Notes: a model not told the origin generated them from the sequence alone. Counted from the stretch's first letter, positions 1-8,467 are shown. The stretch is 10,040 bases of DNA from an uncultured Eubacteriales bacterium (GCA_902461475.1 CABPXX010000024.1:1-10040), one strand, 5' to 3'. A program made the numbers and translations.

Positions 1-3000
1 GGTGTCCACCAGCTCCTGCCAGTGGTCGGCCATGTACTTGTCGGCGTTGGCCACCATGTCGTCGGCCTTGGTGATCAGCTGCTCCAGCAGGGTCTTGTCG
101 CCTTGCACCAGGCCCAGACCCCAGATGCCCTCTAGCAAGTTGTCCCAAGCGTTGTTCACCTCAGCCTGGGTGGCGTTCTCGTCGGCCATCACAGCCTTGG
201 CCTCGTCCAGAGCCTTCTGGAAGGTGGCCACGGCGGAGTCGGTGACTCCCGTGGTGTCCAGGCCCTCGGCGTAGGCGATGGTCTTCTCCAGCAGGGTCTT
301 GTCCACGTCGCCGGGGGTGGGCTCACCGCCCTTGGTGACGGTGACGGTCCACTCAGCGCTGACGGAGTCCTCCCCACTGGTGGCAGTGACGCTCACCACG
401 GCGGTACCCTCCTTGATGGCGTTGAGGGTCACGGTAGCGGTGTCGGCCCCCTCTGCGATCTCCACGGCGTCCCCGTCCTTGACGGTCCAGGTGTAGGTGG
501 GATTGTCCAGGCCAGCGGCCACAGCGTTCCGGGTGAAGCTGTCGTCCACGGCCACCTCAGAGGCGCCGCCAATCTTCACGCAGGCCCCGGTGGGGTTGGT
601 CCAGATGAGCATCTGGCTGCAGTTGTTCTGGCCTTCCACCCCGTCGTTGCCCCGGTTGTTCCAGGCATAGTAGGGGATGGCCTGGAGCTTGGCGTCGATG
701 AGGTTGCCGTTGTCGTTGTACTTCACATCTCCGGTGATCTCCACCACGCCGTTGAGGGGGTCCTCATTGTAGGTGGCGGTGAGCTGAGCATCCCGGGGAA
801 TGACAAAGTTCAGGGGGCTGAAGTTTGCAATGTCGCTGTTGATCTGGGCGTTTCCTGCCATCTCAATGCTGTACACGATGGGGCCACGCTCAATGGCGAT
901 GCGGCCCTGGTTGGCCTCCACGTTGGGGTCGACCTCGGTCATGCGGATCTCCATGGGCATGTCGATGCGCACCACGTCGCTCTTCTCCCAAGTGCGGGTG
1001 ATGGCCACATAGCCCTTCTCGGCCTCAGCAGTGACCTTCTCGCCGTTGACGTAGATGGACACTTCCTTGTTGGCCTGCTCCTGGGTCCAGCCGGGGATGC
1101 GGATGTTCATGGTGAACTCCTTGGCCTCGTCGGGGGTGACGGTGAGCTTCACAGCGCCGTCCCAGGGGTACTCGGTCTCCTGAGTCAGGTTCACGTTGGT
1201 GCCGTCGATGTCCAGGTTGCCCTCGCTGCCGATGTACATGTTCACAAACAGCTTGTCACCGTGGATGGTGTACATGTACTCGCTGAGCTTGGCGATGGTA
1301 CGCATCAGGTTGGGGGGGCAGCAGGCGCAGGCGAACCAGTCGGAACGGGGATCGCCGTTCTTGGCCTCCAGATAGGTGCCGTAGTAGAACTTGTCTCCGG
1401 TGAGGTTGGTACCCACCAGAATGGCGTTGTACAGGTTCTTCTCCACCACGTCGGCGTACTTGGCATCCTCGTGGATGAGGTTCATGCGCTGGTTCCAGTT
1501 GGCCAGGGCGATGGTGGCGCAGATCTCACAGTAGGAGTCGTCATTGGGCAGCTCGTAGGGGTCGCCGAAGTCCTCGCCGTGGGAGCGCACGCCAATGCCG
1601 CCGGTGATGTAGGTCTTGGTGTTGGCCACGGAGTCCCAGATGGCATCCATGGTGCTGAGGTAGGAAGCCCGGTCCGGGTCGTCCTCGGGCAGCAGGGTGG
1701 CCACGTCGGTGACACCGGTGTAGAAGTAGCAGGCACGCACGGCGTGGCCCACAGCCTCGGTGATGGTCATGATGGAGTCATTGTCCTGGGAGTACTCGCC
1801 GCCGTTGTAGCCGCTCTCGCGCTGATCTTTATCCACACCGCGGCGGTCAATGAGGGTCTTCACAGTCTGGATGTACTTGTCTCCAGTGCCCTCGCCCTCA
1901 TACTCCTCCACCAGCTTGGCAAACTTCACCATAGCCAGCTCGATTTCCTCGTGGCCGGGTACCTCGTGACGGGTGCCGTTGGGGCCAAACAGGTCCACGA
2001 TCTCGTCGGCAAACCGACGGCCCACCACATACAGGCTGTAGTCGGGATCGCCGATGCCCTCACGGTAGCGGGTGTAAGCCACCACGCCCTCCAGGAAGTG
2101 ACCGGCGTTGTACATCTCGTGGTTTGAGAAGTCGTGCCACCGGTGGGTACCAGCGGAGCTGCCGCCGGCGTGTCCGGTGCTTCTCAGGGTGAAGTGGGTG
2201 TTGATGTAGCCGTCGGCGTACTGCACCTGCTCAATCAGGGAGATCCAGTAGGCCAGCTTCTCCCGCTGGGCCACCATCTCGGGGTCGGTGTCATCGTGGA
2301 TGACGGACAGGGTGTAGGAGATGGCCTCAATGCTCTTGTAGATGTCAGAGTCCTGGAACACATAGCCCTGGAACTCCTCGTAGGGTTCGCCGTTGAGCTT
2401 GGCAATGGCGTTGACGAAGTTAGGCTCACCGCCGGAGGCCTGCTCAATCTGATAGATGGCCTTGTTCAGGGAGTTGACGGCGTTGACCTTCTGCTTGGGG
2501 TTCCAGAAGTTGTCGGTGAGCTGCACATTCTCAAAGGTGACGGTTCTGTTGGCCACGGGGGTGACCACAGGCTCGTTGACGGTGACACGGGCCACAGCCT
2601 CCAGCTCCTCGTCGCCGGACACCACGGTGCCCTTCACTTCAAAGGTGGTGCCCACCTTGTCCTCGGCGTACAGAGCGGGGTCCACCTCTTCCCAGGTCAC
2701 GGGGACCAGGGAGGCGTTGAACTCCTCGGCGAAGTTGTAGCCGGTGGGTCCGTACAGGGCGGGGGTGGGGTCGTCAAAGGCGATGCCGTTGGCCACCACG
2801 GTCTTGGGCAGGATGGGAGCACGGCCCGCCTCGGTGGCGGTGACATACTCGTCGATGCTCTCGATGCCGTCCACCTTCACCTCCAAGGTGTCGGTGCGGG
2901 TGACGGTCTGGCCCTCCTCCTGCCGGGACACGGTGACCTTCAGAGTGCCGTAGCCGCTGTCCTTGGCAGCCAGCTGCACCTGAGACTCGTTGGTGGCGCC

Positions 3001-3297
3001 CACAATCTCCATGTACTCGCTGCCCTCGGTGAGCTCCCACTGGTAGTTCAGGCCGTCCAGCCCTGCGGGGAGGCTCTCGGCGGTGAAGGTGCCCGTCTCG
3101 CCCTTGAGAATGCGCTCCTTTCCGGTGATCTGGGTGGAAACCAGCTCGTTCCACTCGGCGGTCATCTCCTCGCCGTACACTTCCCACTCGCCGATGCCCA
3201 CGCCGTTGGCGCCGGACCCGTTGCGGTCAATCTTCAGGCGAATCTGGGTGGTCTTCACCGGCTCCTGGAAGGAAACCACATTCCAATAGCGGTTGTT
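1..3297 (-). CDS. GH127 beta-L-arabinofuranosidase, catalytic and C-terminal part (third frame segment, open at left edge)
   Basis: This segment carries the catalytic part of a secreted enzyme predicted to release terminal beta-L-arabinofuranose from plant glycans or glycopeptides. In corrected numbering (two missing bases restored) it holds, in order: the end of binding module 3 (to about residue 557), an Ig-like domain (about 558-655), a Big_4-type Ig domain (about 659-757, with the APxLPxTV and PVTWE-xxDPxxYA pattern), the GH127 domain (about 765-1410), a further Ig-like domain and FIVAR repeats. The GH127 zinc/catalytic residues are visible: Glu1107-x-Cys1109 (codons near 1519-1527) and the CACCPPN motif with Cys1175-Cys1176 (1318-1323), the latter pair including the nucleophile in characterised members. 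One complete FIVAR repeat begins with DKTLLEKTI near 308 and a second with DKTLLEQLI near 105; the gene continues beyond the window. This frame has no start of its own and is joined to the upstream segment by a one-base deletion at 3298-3299. The glycosidase family is secure; the exact substrate is not. Confidence 0.88.
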
Positions 3298-4442
3298 GCA
3301 TTGAGATAGTTGCCGGGCTGGTCGGAGGCGGCCTCCGCGCTGCCGTACTTCACGCCCACGGAGGAAACCACCTCGCCGGACTCATTGGTCATGTTGGTGA
3401 TCTTCTCCCACTGGCCGGACTCGTGGTTAAAGTACTCCTCTTCGCAGCTCTTGGGGAAGGTCACGTTGCCGGAGGCGGTGAGGTTGCCGTTATCCGCCCA
3501 GTACATCACCCGCATGCTGTTGAGCACATAGGGGGTGTCCCAGGTCAGGGTGACGGTGGTGGGATAGGTGCTGCTGTTCCAGGTGTTCCAGGAGGTGCCT
3601 GCATCGGTGGCCAGCTGACCGTTGTTGACGTTGGTCACCGGGGTGTTCTGGGCATCTGCGGAAGCGGTGGCCTGGAGGGCCACGTTGTCCCCATCGGACT
3701 GGGCCAGCTTGGTGCCGTACACTTCCACCTCACCGATGCCCACGCCGGTCTGGTCGGTGCCGTTGCGGTCGATGACCAGGCGGAGCTTGCTGGTCTGAAC
3801 AGACTCGTTCATGGCCACACCATTCCAGTAGCGGTTGGCCCCGTTGGCAAACTGGCTGGCGTCGGTGCCTGCCTCATCGGCAGTACCGAACTTCACGCCC
3901 ACGGTGGAGGTGTCAGCGCCGGTCTCGTCCACCAGCTGGGCGACATCCACCCACTCCTTGGAGCGCTCATTGTACCACTGGAACTGGCAGGAGGCGGGGA
4001 ACTGCACCCCGTCGTTGTCCGACCACCACATGACCCGGACGCTGGAGATGTCATAGGTGGCGTTGCCCCAGTCCAGATCCACGGTGACGGGGTACTCCAC
4101 GTCGCCGGTCTCGGACCAGGTGTTCCAAGTGGTGTTGTTGCCCTCGGCCAGCACGCCGTCGTTGATGGCGGTCTCGGCGTTGTCGGGCAGGGTGGTGTTG
4201 GTGTAGGAGGTGGTGACCGAGGCCTCACCGGCCACGTTGGTGCCGGAGGCGATGGTCTGATAGCCAAAGGCCTCCCACTCGCTGATGCCCACACCGTTGG
4301 TGCCGCTGTTGGAGCTGGAATCCACTTCCACGCCCACCTCGTCGGTGGGCATGCCCTTCTCATTGGTCATCCCGGTGATCTGGTGCTCGTTGCCCTCGCT
4401 GTCCACATAGTACAGAGCAGCGGACTTGGGGAAGGTGACGTT
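3255..4442 (-). CDS. Middle frame segment of the GH127 enzyme: tandem discoidin-like carbohydrate-binding modules
   Basis: This is the second frame segment of the same secreted glycosidase. Genuine coding runs from 4442 to about 3300; after the lesion at 3298-3299 the frame reads a few unrelated residues and stops at 3255. It encodes the end of module 1, all of module 2 (about residues 197-377) and most of module 3 (about 385-557). Modules 2 and 3 share the pattern DG-LA...W-TW....YP-TV-L-W....SMRVM-WADN...FP-S, then GVK-G, NRYWN, LRL-IDRNG and GVGIGE-EVYG. This is typical of galactose-binding-fold modules of the F5/8 type C (CBM32-like) group, which tether extracellular enzymes to glycans. 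An internal ATG at 4406 exists but has no family-like start context, so an independent protein is unlikely. The module type is inferred from the sequence pattern; the bound sugar is unknown. Confidence 0.8.
   Translation of the reverse strand, partial: NVTFPKSAALYYVDSEGNEHQITGMTNEKGMPTDEVGVEVDSSSNSGTNGVGISEWEAFGYQTIASGTNVAGEASVTTSYTNTTLPDNAETAINDGVLAEGNNTTWNTWSETGDVEYPVTVDLDWGNATYDISSVRVMWWSDNDGVQFPASCQFQWYNERSKEWVDVAQLVDETGADTSTVGVKFGTADEAGTDASQFANGANRYWNGVAMNESVQTSKLRLVIDRNGTDQTGVGIGEVEVYGTKLAQSDGDNVALQATASADAQNTPVTNVNNGQLATDAGTSWNTWNSSTYPTTVTLTWDTPYVLNSMRVMYWADNGNLTASGNVTFPKSCEEEYFNHESGQWEKITNMTNESGEVVSSVGVKYGSAEAASDQPGNYLNATTAIGMWFPSRSR
3298..3299 (-). other. Frameshift site 2 (one base missing) in binding module 3
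   Basis: On the minus strand the codons read CTC, AAT, then only GC, then AAC, AAC, CGC, TAT, TGG. Adding one G restores L-N-G-N-N-R-Y-W-N, matching N-G-A-N-R-Y-W-N in module 2. The local context AAY-GC-AAC is the same as at frameshift site 1. Confidence 0.82.
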
Positions 4443-4843
4443 GCGTTGGAGTTCAAGGTGGCATTATCTGCCCACCAGATCACCCGCATGCCTGTGATCA
4501 CCTGCTCGGACTCCCAGGTCAGGGAGGTGGTGACGGGATAGGCCTCATCGTTGGTGCCCCAGCTGTTCCAGCTGCTGTAGGGGTCGGAAGTGGCCAATGC
4601 TCCGTCGTTCATGGCATCGGGAGAGATGCCCCAAACATTGGTGTAGGATGCGCCTGCGGTGGCCTTGAGGGCAATGTTGTTGCCCAGATTCTCACCGTCT
4701 GTCTGCACGTAGTTGTACAGCTGGCTGCTGTCGTCCTGAGTCTCAGCTCTGGCCGGACTCATGGGAACCATGGACAACACCATGGCCGCACTGAGAAGGC
4801 CTGCTGCAACGCGTTTGTTTCCGAACTTCTTGAAACTCTTCAT
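4367..4843 (-). CDS. N-terminal frame segment of the GH127 enzyme: signal peptide and start of binding module 1
   Basis: This is the start of the large secreted glycosidase. The ATG at 4843 is preferred because an AGAGGGG ribosome binding site lies about 5 nt upstream and the translation opens with a textbook signal peptide: basic n-region MKSFKKFGNKR, hydrophobic core AAGLLSAAMVLSMV and an A-R-A cleavage site after residue 33. The frame is open further upstream, to an ATG at 5068, but that stretch is not protein-like and lies in the leader. Module 1 begins near residue 45 and matches modules 2 and 3 up to WWADN-TLNSN. The frame is then lost at 4443-4444 and runs through a Ser/Pro-rich nonsense tail to a stop at 4367. 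Restoring one base gives NSNGNVTFPKS, which matches GNVTFPKS in module 3. There is no LPxTG or S-layer motif in the part seen, so the attachment mode is unknown. Confidence 0.82.
   Translation of the reverse strand: MKSFKKFGNKRVAAGLLSAAMVLSMVPMSPARAETQDDSSQLYNYVQTDGENLGNNIALKATAGASYTNVWGISPDAMNDGALATSDPYSSWNSWGTNDEAYPVTTSLTWESEQVITGMRVIWWADNATLNSNATSPSPSPLLCTMWTARATSTRSPG
4443..4444 (-). other. Frameshift site 1 (one base missing) in binding module 1
   Basis: On the minus strand the codons read AAC, TCC, AAC, then only GC, then AAC, GTC, ACC, TTC. Adding one G gives GGC and restores N-S-N-G-N-V-T-F-P-K-S, which aligns with A-S-G-N-V-T-F-P-K-S in module 3. There is no homopolymer longer than two bases here. 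It could be a real mutation or a consensus error. Confidence 0.8.
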
Positions 4844-5126
4844 GTTTTCCCCTCTCTTTATCATAGTAGTCTTGAGTCTTGCATGGTCCTCTTGCGGAAC
4901 ACTGCCTTCCACACCTGCTGTCTGGCCTTCGCCTCCTTCCGCTCCCCTCGCAGGGAAGAACAGTTCCCCGACCGGAACAATCAGGGAAATTGGTTTTACA
5001 ATTTGATGCTCTCTTTCATACAAACTGCACATATGTCTGTTACCTTTATCATTGATGTTAGTATTCACTCACCCGAAAATCAACACATTGCACAGAGATT
5101 TGATATTTTCCACCATTCCAACAATA

Positions 5127-5138
5127 CAAATTATACCA
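5127..5138 (-). promoter_or_regulatory. Extended -10 promoter for the GH127 gene
   Basis: The minus strand shows TGGTATAAT (TATAAT at 5135-5130), fitting the TGnTATAAT extended -10 pattern, with no good -35 hexamer at normal spacing. Transcription would start near 5123, giving a leader of about 280 nt before the ATG at 4843. An imperfect cre-like sequence (AGAAAACGGTTGAAA, about 5147-5161) lies just upstream and could mediate carbon catabolite control, but it differs from the CcpA consensus at two key positions. Confidence 0.5.
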
Positions 5139-5297
5139 CACCTAGCTTTTCAACCGTTTTCTCCGGCAATCCACCCATAACACGTTAGAATTTTCAAATA
5201 TTTCTCATTTGCTGCCACTCATTTCCTTGCCCTGAGGCCGGGATTTCCCCTCAAATTCCGGGAGATTCGCCCTCCTCGCCCACTGGTTTTCCCAGAG

Positions 5298-5326
5298 ATT
5301 TGTACCAAATTTTCAAGCATACAAAT
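5298..5326. repeat. Inverted repeat ATTTGTA...TACAAAT in the spacer
   Basis: Perfect 7-nt arms at 5298-5304 and 5320-5326 are separated by 15 nt. A third copy of TACAAAT lies at 5125-5131, against the -10 of the glycosidase promoter. This could be an operator pair for a dimeric regulator acting by looping, but the region is AT-rich and chance is possible. Confidence 0.3.
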
Positions 5327-5382
5327 TCATTGCATGGCCTTTATAAAATAAAAGTTGTCTGTTTTAAGCGGTATGAGGGCAT

Positions 5383-5423
5383 GAAAGAAAGCCCAGAGAA
5401 CGCCGAAGCATTCTCTGGGCTTT
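5383..5423 (-). terminator. Rho-independent terminator of the pfl operon
   Basis: Minus strand: a 13-bp perfect stem (AAAGCCCAGAGAA at 5411-5423 as read on the minus strand, pairing with TTCTCTGGGCTTT at 5388-5400) with a 10-nt loop containing TTCG, followed by CTTTC. It starts 17 nt after the pflB stop codon and separates pflB from the glycosidase gene. Confidence 0.9.
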
Positions 5424-5439
5424 GGGGAGCGATGTTTGA

Positions 5440-7671
5440 TTACACAGACTCGTGGAAGGTACGCTTAATGACCTCCAACTGCTGCTCCCGGCTCAGGCGG
5501 TTGAAGTTCACCGCATAGCCGGACACCCGGATGGTGAGGGTGGGATACTGCTCAGGGTGCTCCATGGCGTCCAGCAGCACCTGACGGTCCATGACGTTGA
5601 CGTTCAGGTGGTGAGCGCCCTGGACAAAGTAGCCCTCCAGGATGGACACCAGGTTGGTGATACGCTCCTGCTGGCTCTTACCCAGGGCATTGGGGACAAT
5701 GGAGAAGGTGTTGGACACACCGTCCTGGCACACGCCCCGGTAGGGGATCTTGGCCACGGAGTTGAGGCTGGCCAGAGCGCCGTTCTCGTCCCGGCCGTGC
5801 ATGGGGTTGGCACCGGGGGCGAAGGGCTCGCCGGCCTTGCGGCCGTCGGGGGTGGAGCCGGTCTTCTTGCCGTACATCACGTTGCTGGTGATGGTCAGGG
5901 CGGAGAGGGTGTGGATGGCGTTGCGGTACAGGGGATGCTTCTTGAGCTCGGCGGAGAAGTAGGCGGCGATCTCCACGGCGATGTCGTCCACCCGGTCGTC
6001 GTCGTTGCCGTACTTGGGGAAGTCGCCCTCCACGGCAAAGTCCACGGCGATGCCGTCCTCGTTGCGGATGGGACGCACCTTGGCAAACTTGATGGCGGAC
6101 AGGGAGTCGGCGGCAATGGACAGGGCCGCCCCGCCCGAAGCGGCCCAAACGGCGGTGAGGGCCATCTGGCTGGCCTCGTAGGCGTACTTGTCGTGCATGT
6201 AGTGGATGATGTTGATGGTGTCCACGTACAGCTCAGCCACATAGGACAGCACCTTCTTATAGTTGGTGAGCACCTTGGAGTAGTCCAGCACCTCGTCCTC
6301 GTCCCGGACGATACCGGGCACCACGTGGAGGCCCTTCTTCTCGTCCACACCGCCGTTGATGGCGTACAGCAGGCTCTTGGCCAGGTTGGCCCGGGCGCCG
6401 AAGAACTGCATCTGCTTGCCCACGGCCATGGCGGACACACAGCAGGAGATGCAGTAGTCGTCGCCGTACAGGGGGCGCATCACGTCGTCGTTCTCGTACT
6501 GGATGGAGTCGGTGGCAATGCTCATCTTGGCGCAGTAGTCCTTCCAGGCCTGGGGCAGGTTCTGGCTCCACAGCACGGTGAGGTTGGGCTCGGGGGCAGT
6601 GCCCAGGTTGGTGAGGGTGTGCAGGTAGCGGAAGCTGTTCTTGGTCACCAGGGTACGGCCGTCAATGCCCATGCCGCCCAGGGACTCGGTGATCCAGGTG
6701 GGGTCGCCGCCGAACAGCTCGTTGTACTCGGGGGTACGCAGGTGGCGCACCAGGCGCAGCTTGATGATGAACTGGTCAATGAGCTCCTGGGCCCCCTGCT
6801 CGTCCAGCAGGCCTCGGTCCAGGTCCCGCTGGATATAGATATCCAGGAAGGTGGCGGTGCGGCCCAGAGAGGTGGCGGCGGCGTTGGTCTCCTTCACGCC
6901 CGCCCGATAGGCCAGGTACAGGTTCTGCACTGCCTCATGGGCGTTCTCGGCGGGACGGGTGACGTCGCAGCCGTAGCGGCTGGCCATGTGGGTGAACTCC
7001 TTGAGGGCCCGAATCTGGGTGCTCACTTCCTCCCGCAGGCGGATGCGCTCCTCGGTCATGGGACCGTCCAGCTCCTCCAGGTCCTTCTGCTTCTCCTCAA
7101 TGAGGAAGTCGGTGCCGTACAGGGGTACCCGGCGGTAGTCGCCCACCAGACGGCCACGGCCATAGGCGTCGGGCAGACCGGTGAGCAGGCCAGCGGTACG
7201 GGCCAGACGGGTGCGCTTGGGGTAGGCGTCAAACACGCCCTCGTTGTGGGTCTTGCGGTAGAGGCTGAAGTGGCGCTCGATCTCGGGGTCCAGCTCGTAG
7301 CCGTACTCGTGGAGGGCGGACTCGGCCATGCGCATGCCGCCGTACAGGTTCACAATGCGCTTGAGGGGGGCGTCGGTCTGGAGGCCCACGATGACCTCGT
7401 TCTCCTGGTCAATGTAGCCGGGCTCGAAGTTGTCGATGCCGGACACCACATGGGTCTCCACGTCGATGATGCCCTTTTTCAGCTCCTCCACAATGAGGGC
7501 GTGGGCCTTCTCCCACACCTTGGCGGTGCGGGGAGAGATGGGGGCCAGGAAGCTGTCATCTCCGGTATAGGGGGTGTAGTTCTTCTGAATGAAGTTGCGC
7601 ACATTCACCAGGTGGCGCCATTCGCCGGTGCGAAAGCCCTCCCAGGCGGTGCAGTTGACATCAATGCTCAT
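5440..7671 (-). CDS. pflB: Pyruvate formate-lyase (formate C-acetyltransferase)
   Basis: PflB is a cytoplasmic glycyl-radical enzyme that converts pyruvate and CoA to acetyl-CoA and formate in anaerobic metabolism. The 743-residue product has normal length for the family and is intact. The active-site cysteine pair is Cys410-Cys411 in the motif [14 protein letters not shown]. The glycyl-radical motif near the C terminus is RVSGYAV, with the radical glycine at Gly718. The N-terminal PFL domain motifs ([28 protein letters not shown]) are also present. The start at 7671 is supported by AAGGAGGT, 9 nt upstream. That site overlaps the TAA stop of pflA, and the two genes are only 14 nt apart, so they form one operon with likely translational coupling. 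A strong terminator follows. Activity requires the radical SAM activase, whose gene directly upstream is disrupted here. The identification as pyruvate formate-lyase rather than another glycyl-radical enzyme rests on the CC pair and overall sequence. Confidence 0.97.
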   Translation of the reverse strand: MSIDVNCTAWEGFRTGEWRHLVNVRNFIQKNYTPYTGDDSFLAPISPRTAKVWEKAHALIVEELKKGIIDVETHVVSGIDNFEPGYIDQENEVIVGLQTDAPLKRIVNLYGGMRMAESALHEYGYELDPEIERHFSLYRKTHNEGVFDAYPKRTRLARTAGLLTGLPDAYGRGRLVGDYRRVPLYGTDFLIEEKQKDLEELDGPMTEERIRLREEVSTQIRALKEFTHMASRYGCDVTRPAENAHEAVQNLYLAYRAGVKETNAAATSLGRTATFLDIYIQRDLDRGLLDEQGAQELIDQFIIKLRLVRHLRTPEYNELFGGDPTWITESLGGMGIDGRTLVTKNSFRYLHTLTNLGTAPEPNLTVLWSQNLPQAWKDYCAKMSIATDSIQYENDDVMRPLYGDDYCISCCVSAMAVGKQMQFFGARANLAKSLLYAINGGVDEKKGLHVVPGIVRDEDEVLDYSKVLTNYKKVLSYVAELYVDTINIIHYMHDKYAYEASQMALTAVWAASGGAALSIAADSLSAIKFAKVRPIRNEDGIAVDFAVEGDFPKYGNDDDRVDDIAVEIAAYFSAELKKHPLYRNAIHTLSALTITSNVMYGKKTGSTPDGRKAGEPFAPGANPMHGRDENGALASLNSVAKIPYRGVCQDGVSNTFSIVPNALGKSQQERITNLVSILEGYFVQGAHHLNVNVMDRQVLLDAMEHPEQYPTLTIRVSGYAVNFNRLSREQQLEVIKRTFHESV

Positions 7672-7685
7672 GGGAATGTACCTCC

Positions 7686-8436
7686 TTATAAAATATGGGG
7701 AAACGCTCGGTCAAACTTCTCCTGCCACCCGGCCAGAGCGTCCTTGGCCAGGGACTCCACCCCCTCCAGGGGGTAAGGATATCCCAGGGTGTGGTACTTG
7801 TGTACCCCCAGGGTGTGATAGGGCAATAGTTCTACCCGGCGCACATGGCGCAGGGTGGAGACAAAGTCCAAAAGCCCTTGCAAATGCTCATCACCGTCGG
7901 TGAGTCCGGGCACCACCACGTGTCGAATCCACAGGGGCACCTCTTGGGCCTGTAACTGGCTGAGAAACTCTCTCCATTCCCCGGTGTCCCGGCCTGTGAC
8001 GGTCTGGAACCCCTGGGGGGTGTAGTGTTTGATGTCCAGCAGCACCAGGTCGGTGTGGGACAAAATCCGCTCATAGTCCCCCAGCCCGCACCCGGCGGTG
8101 TCCAGACAGGTGTGAATGCCTTCCTTTTGGCACAGCTCCAGGGCTTGGGCCAAAAACTCCGGCTGCAACAGCGGCTCCCCCCCTGTGGATCTCCACCGTC
8201 CGGCCGCGGGAAGTGGCGCCCCCGCCGGTGGCGCCGTAATAGGATTTAAACCGGCGCAGCTTGGCCACCAGTTCCTCCGGCGTCATCTCCTTGGCGGCAG
8301 CGGCGCCACACTCCCAGGTGTCCGGGTTGTGGCAGTACTGACACCGCAGCCCACACCCCTGGAGAAACACCACGGTGCGAATGCCGGGGCCGTCCACCAG
8401 CCCCATGCTCTCCACAGAGTGAATGCGTCCTTTCAT
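7686..8436 (-). pseudogene. pflA: Pyruvate formate-lyase activating enzyme (radical SAM), broken by a 22-nt insertion
   Basis: PflA uses a [4Fe-4S] cluster and S-adenosylmethionine to install the glycyl radical in PflB. The start at 8436 is preceded by AAGGGAG at good spacing, and the N terminus MKGRIHSVESMGLVDGPGIR is typical. The cluster motif is Cys28-x3-Cys32-x2-Cys35 (CGLRCQYC). Reading is normal through GGGATS (residue 76). It then shifts because 22 nt (8187-8208) lie between Ser76 and the codons for TGGEPLLQPEF. The shifted frame stops at 8071, while the rest of PflA continues in another frame to the stop at 7688-7686. Removing the 22 nt gives exactly 242 residues, close to the 246 of E. 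coli PflA, with GGGATSTGGEP aligning to the family GGGVTxSGGEP. As written, the gene would yield only an inactive N-terminal third. The rest of the gene shows no decay, so either the lesion is very recent or it is an assembly artefact. PflA precedes pflB, the reverse of the order in E. coli. Confidence 0.9.
8187..8208 (-). other. 22-nt insertion in pflA
   Basis: The insert lies between codons 76 and 77 of pflA, immediately before the GGEP motif. Read on the minus strand it begins CGCGGCCGGACGG and ends in TCC; the host codon just before it is also TCC, so the insert is flanked by a 3-bp direct repeat. It contains CGGCCG and overlaps a small inverted repeat, GTGGA-GA-TCCAC. The length is not a multiple of three, and no second copy was seen in the window. 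Confidence 0.75.
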
Positions 8437-8467
8437 TGTGAACTCCCTTCTTTTTCCATTTGTTGGA

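Larger units (their letters stand above)
3172..4740 (-). repeat. Three tandem discoidin-like binding modules (protein-level repeat)
   Basis: Three homologous modules follow each other between the signal peptide and the first Ig domain: roughly 4740-4265, 4260-3715 and 3700-3172. Shared landmarks are an A-DG-LA segment, W-TW or W-SW, a T-L-W strand, RV-WWADN or RVMYWADN, a FP-S strand, VGVK and a closing GVGI-E-E-(V/F)YG. Module 1 is shorter: it jumps from D-E-V-G-V-E-V straight to DSSSNSGTNGVGISEWEAFG. About 39 residues present in module 2 are missing, including the equivalents of NRYWN and LRLVIDRNG. Internal duplication followed by loss in one copy is the simplest reading. Confidence 0.7.
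4844..5387. other. Intergenic spacer and long leader between pflB and the GH127 gene
   Basis: No protein-like reading frame is seen. The part nearest the glycosidase (4844-4980) is moderately GC-rich, with short inverted repeats such as GGGAA/TTCCC (4953-4968), and would be leader RNA. An AAATTG/CAATTT inverted repeat lies at 4987-5004. The rest is AT-rich and holds the promoter at 5127-5138. An imperfect hairpin, CCGGGATTT with AAATTCCGG, lies at about 5238-5261 without a T-run. No known riboswitch family is recognised here. Confidence 0.5.

Noticed and set aside
3298..4444. Programmed ribosomal frameshifting to join the three GH127 segments
   Set aside because: No slippery heptamer or poly-A/poly-U run is present at either site. 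Each lesion is explained by one missing base in a GGC codon, and two programmed shifts within repeat modules would be without precedent known to me.
1261..4541. Long plus-strand open frames opposite the GH127 gene
   Set aside because: These are mirror frames of the glycosidase with low-complexity Gly/Val/His composition; the minus strand carries recognisable domains throughout.
4844..5068. Upstream start at 5068 for the GH127 protein
   Set aside because: The extra 75 residues are not protein-like and would bury the signal peptide; the ATG at 4843 has a good ribosome binding site and begins the signal peptide.
4843..5440. GH127 gene as a third member of the pfl operon
   Set aside because: A strong intrinsic terminator follows pflB, and the glycosidase has its own extended -10 promoter and a spacer of about 600 nt.
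5300..5518. Small plus-strand open frame across the pfl terminator
   Set aside because: It spans the terminator hairpin and the antisense of the pflB 3-prime end, with no ribosome binding site.
5452..7776. Very long plus-strand open frame opposite pflB
   Set aside because: It is antisense to a complete pflB with all catalytic motifs. Its Gly/Val/His/Leu-rich translation is what reverse-complemented GC-rich coding produces, and it has no family-like motifs.
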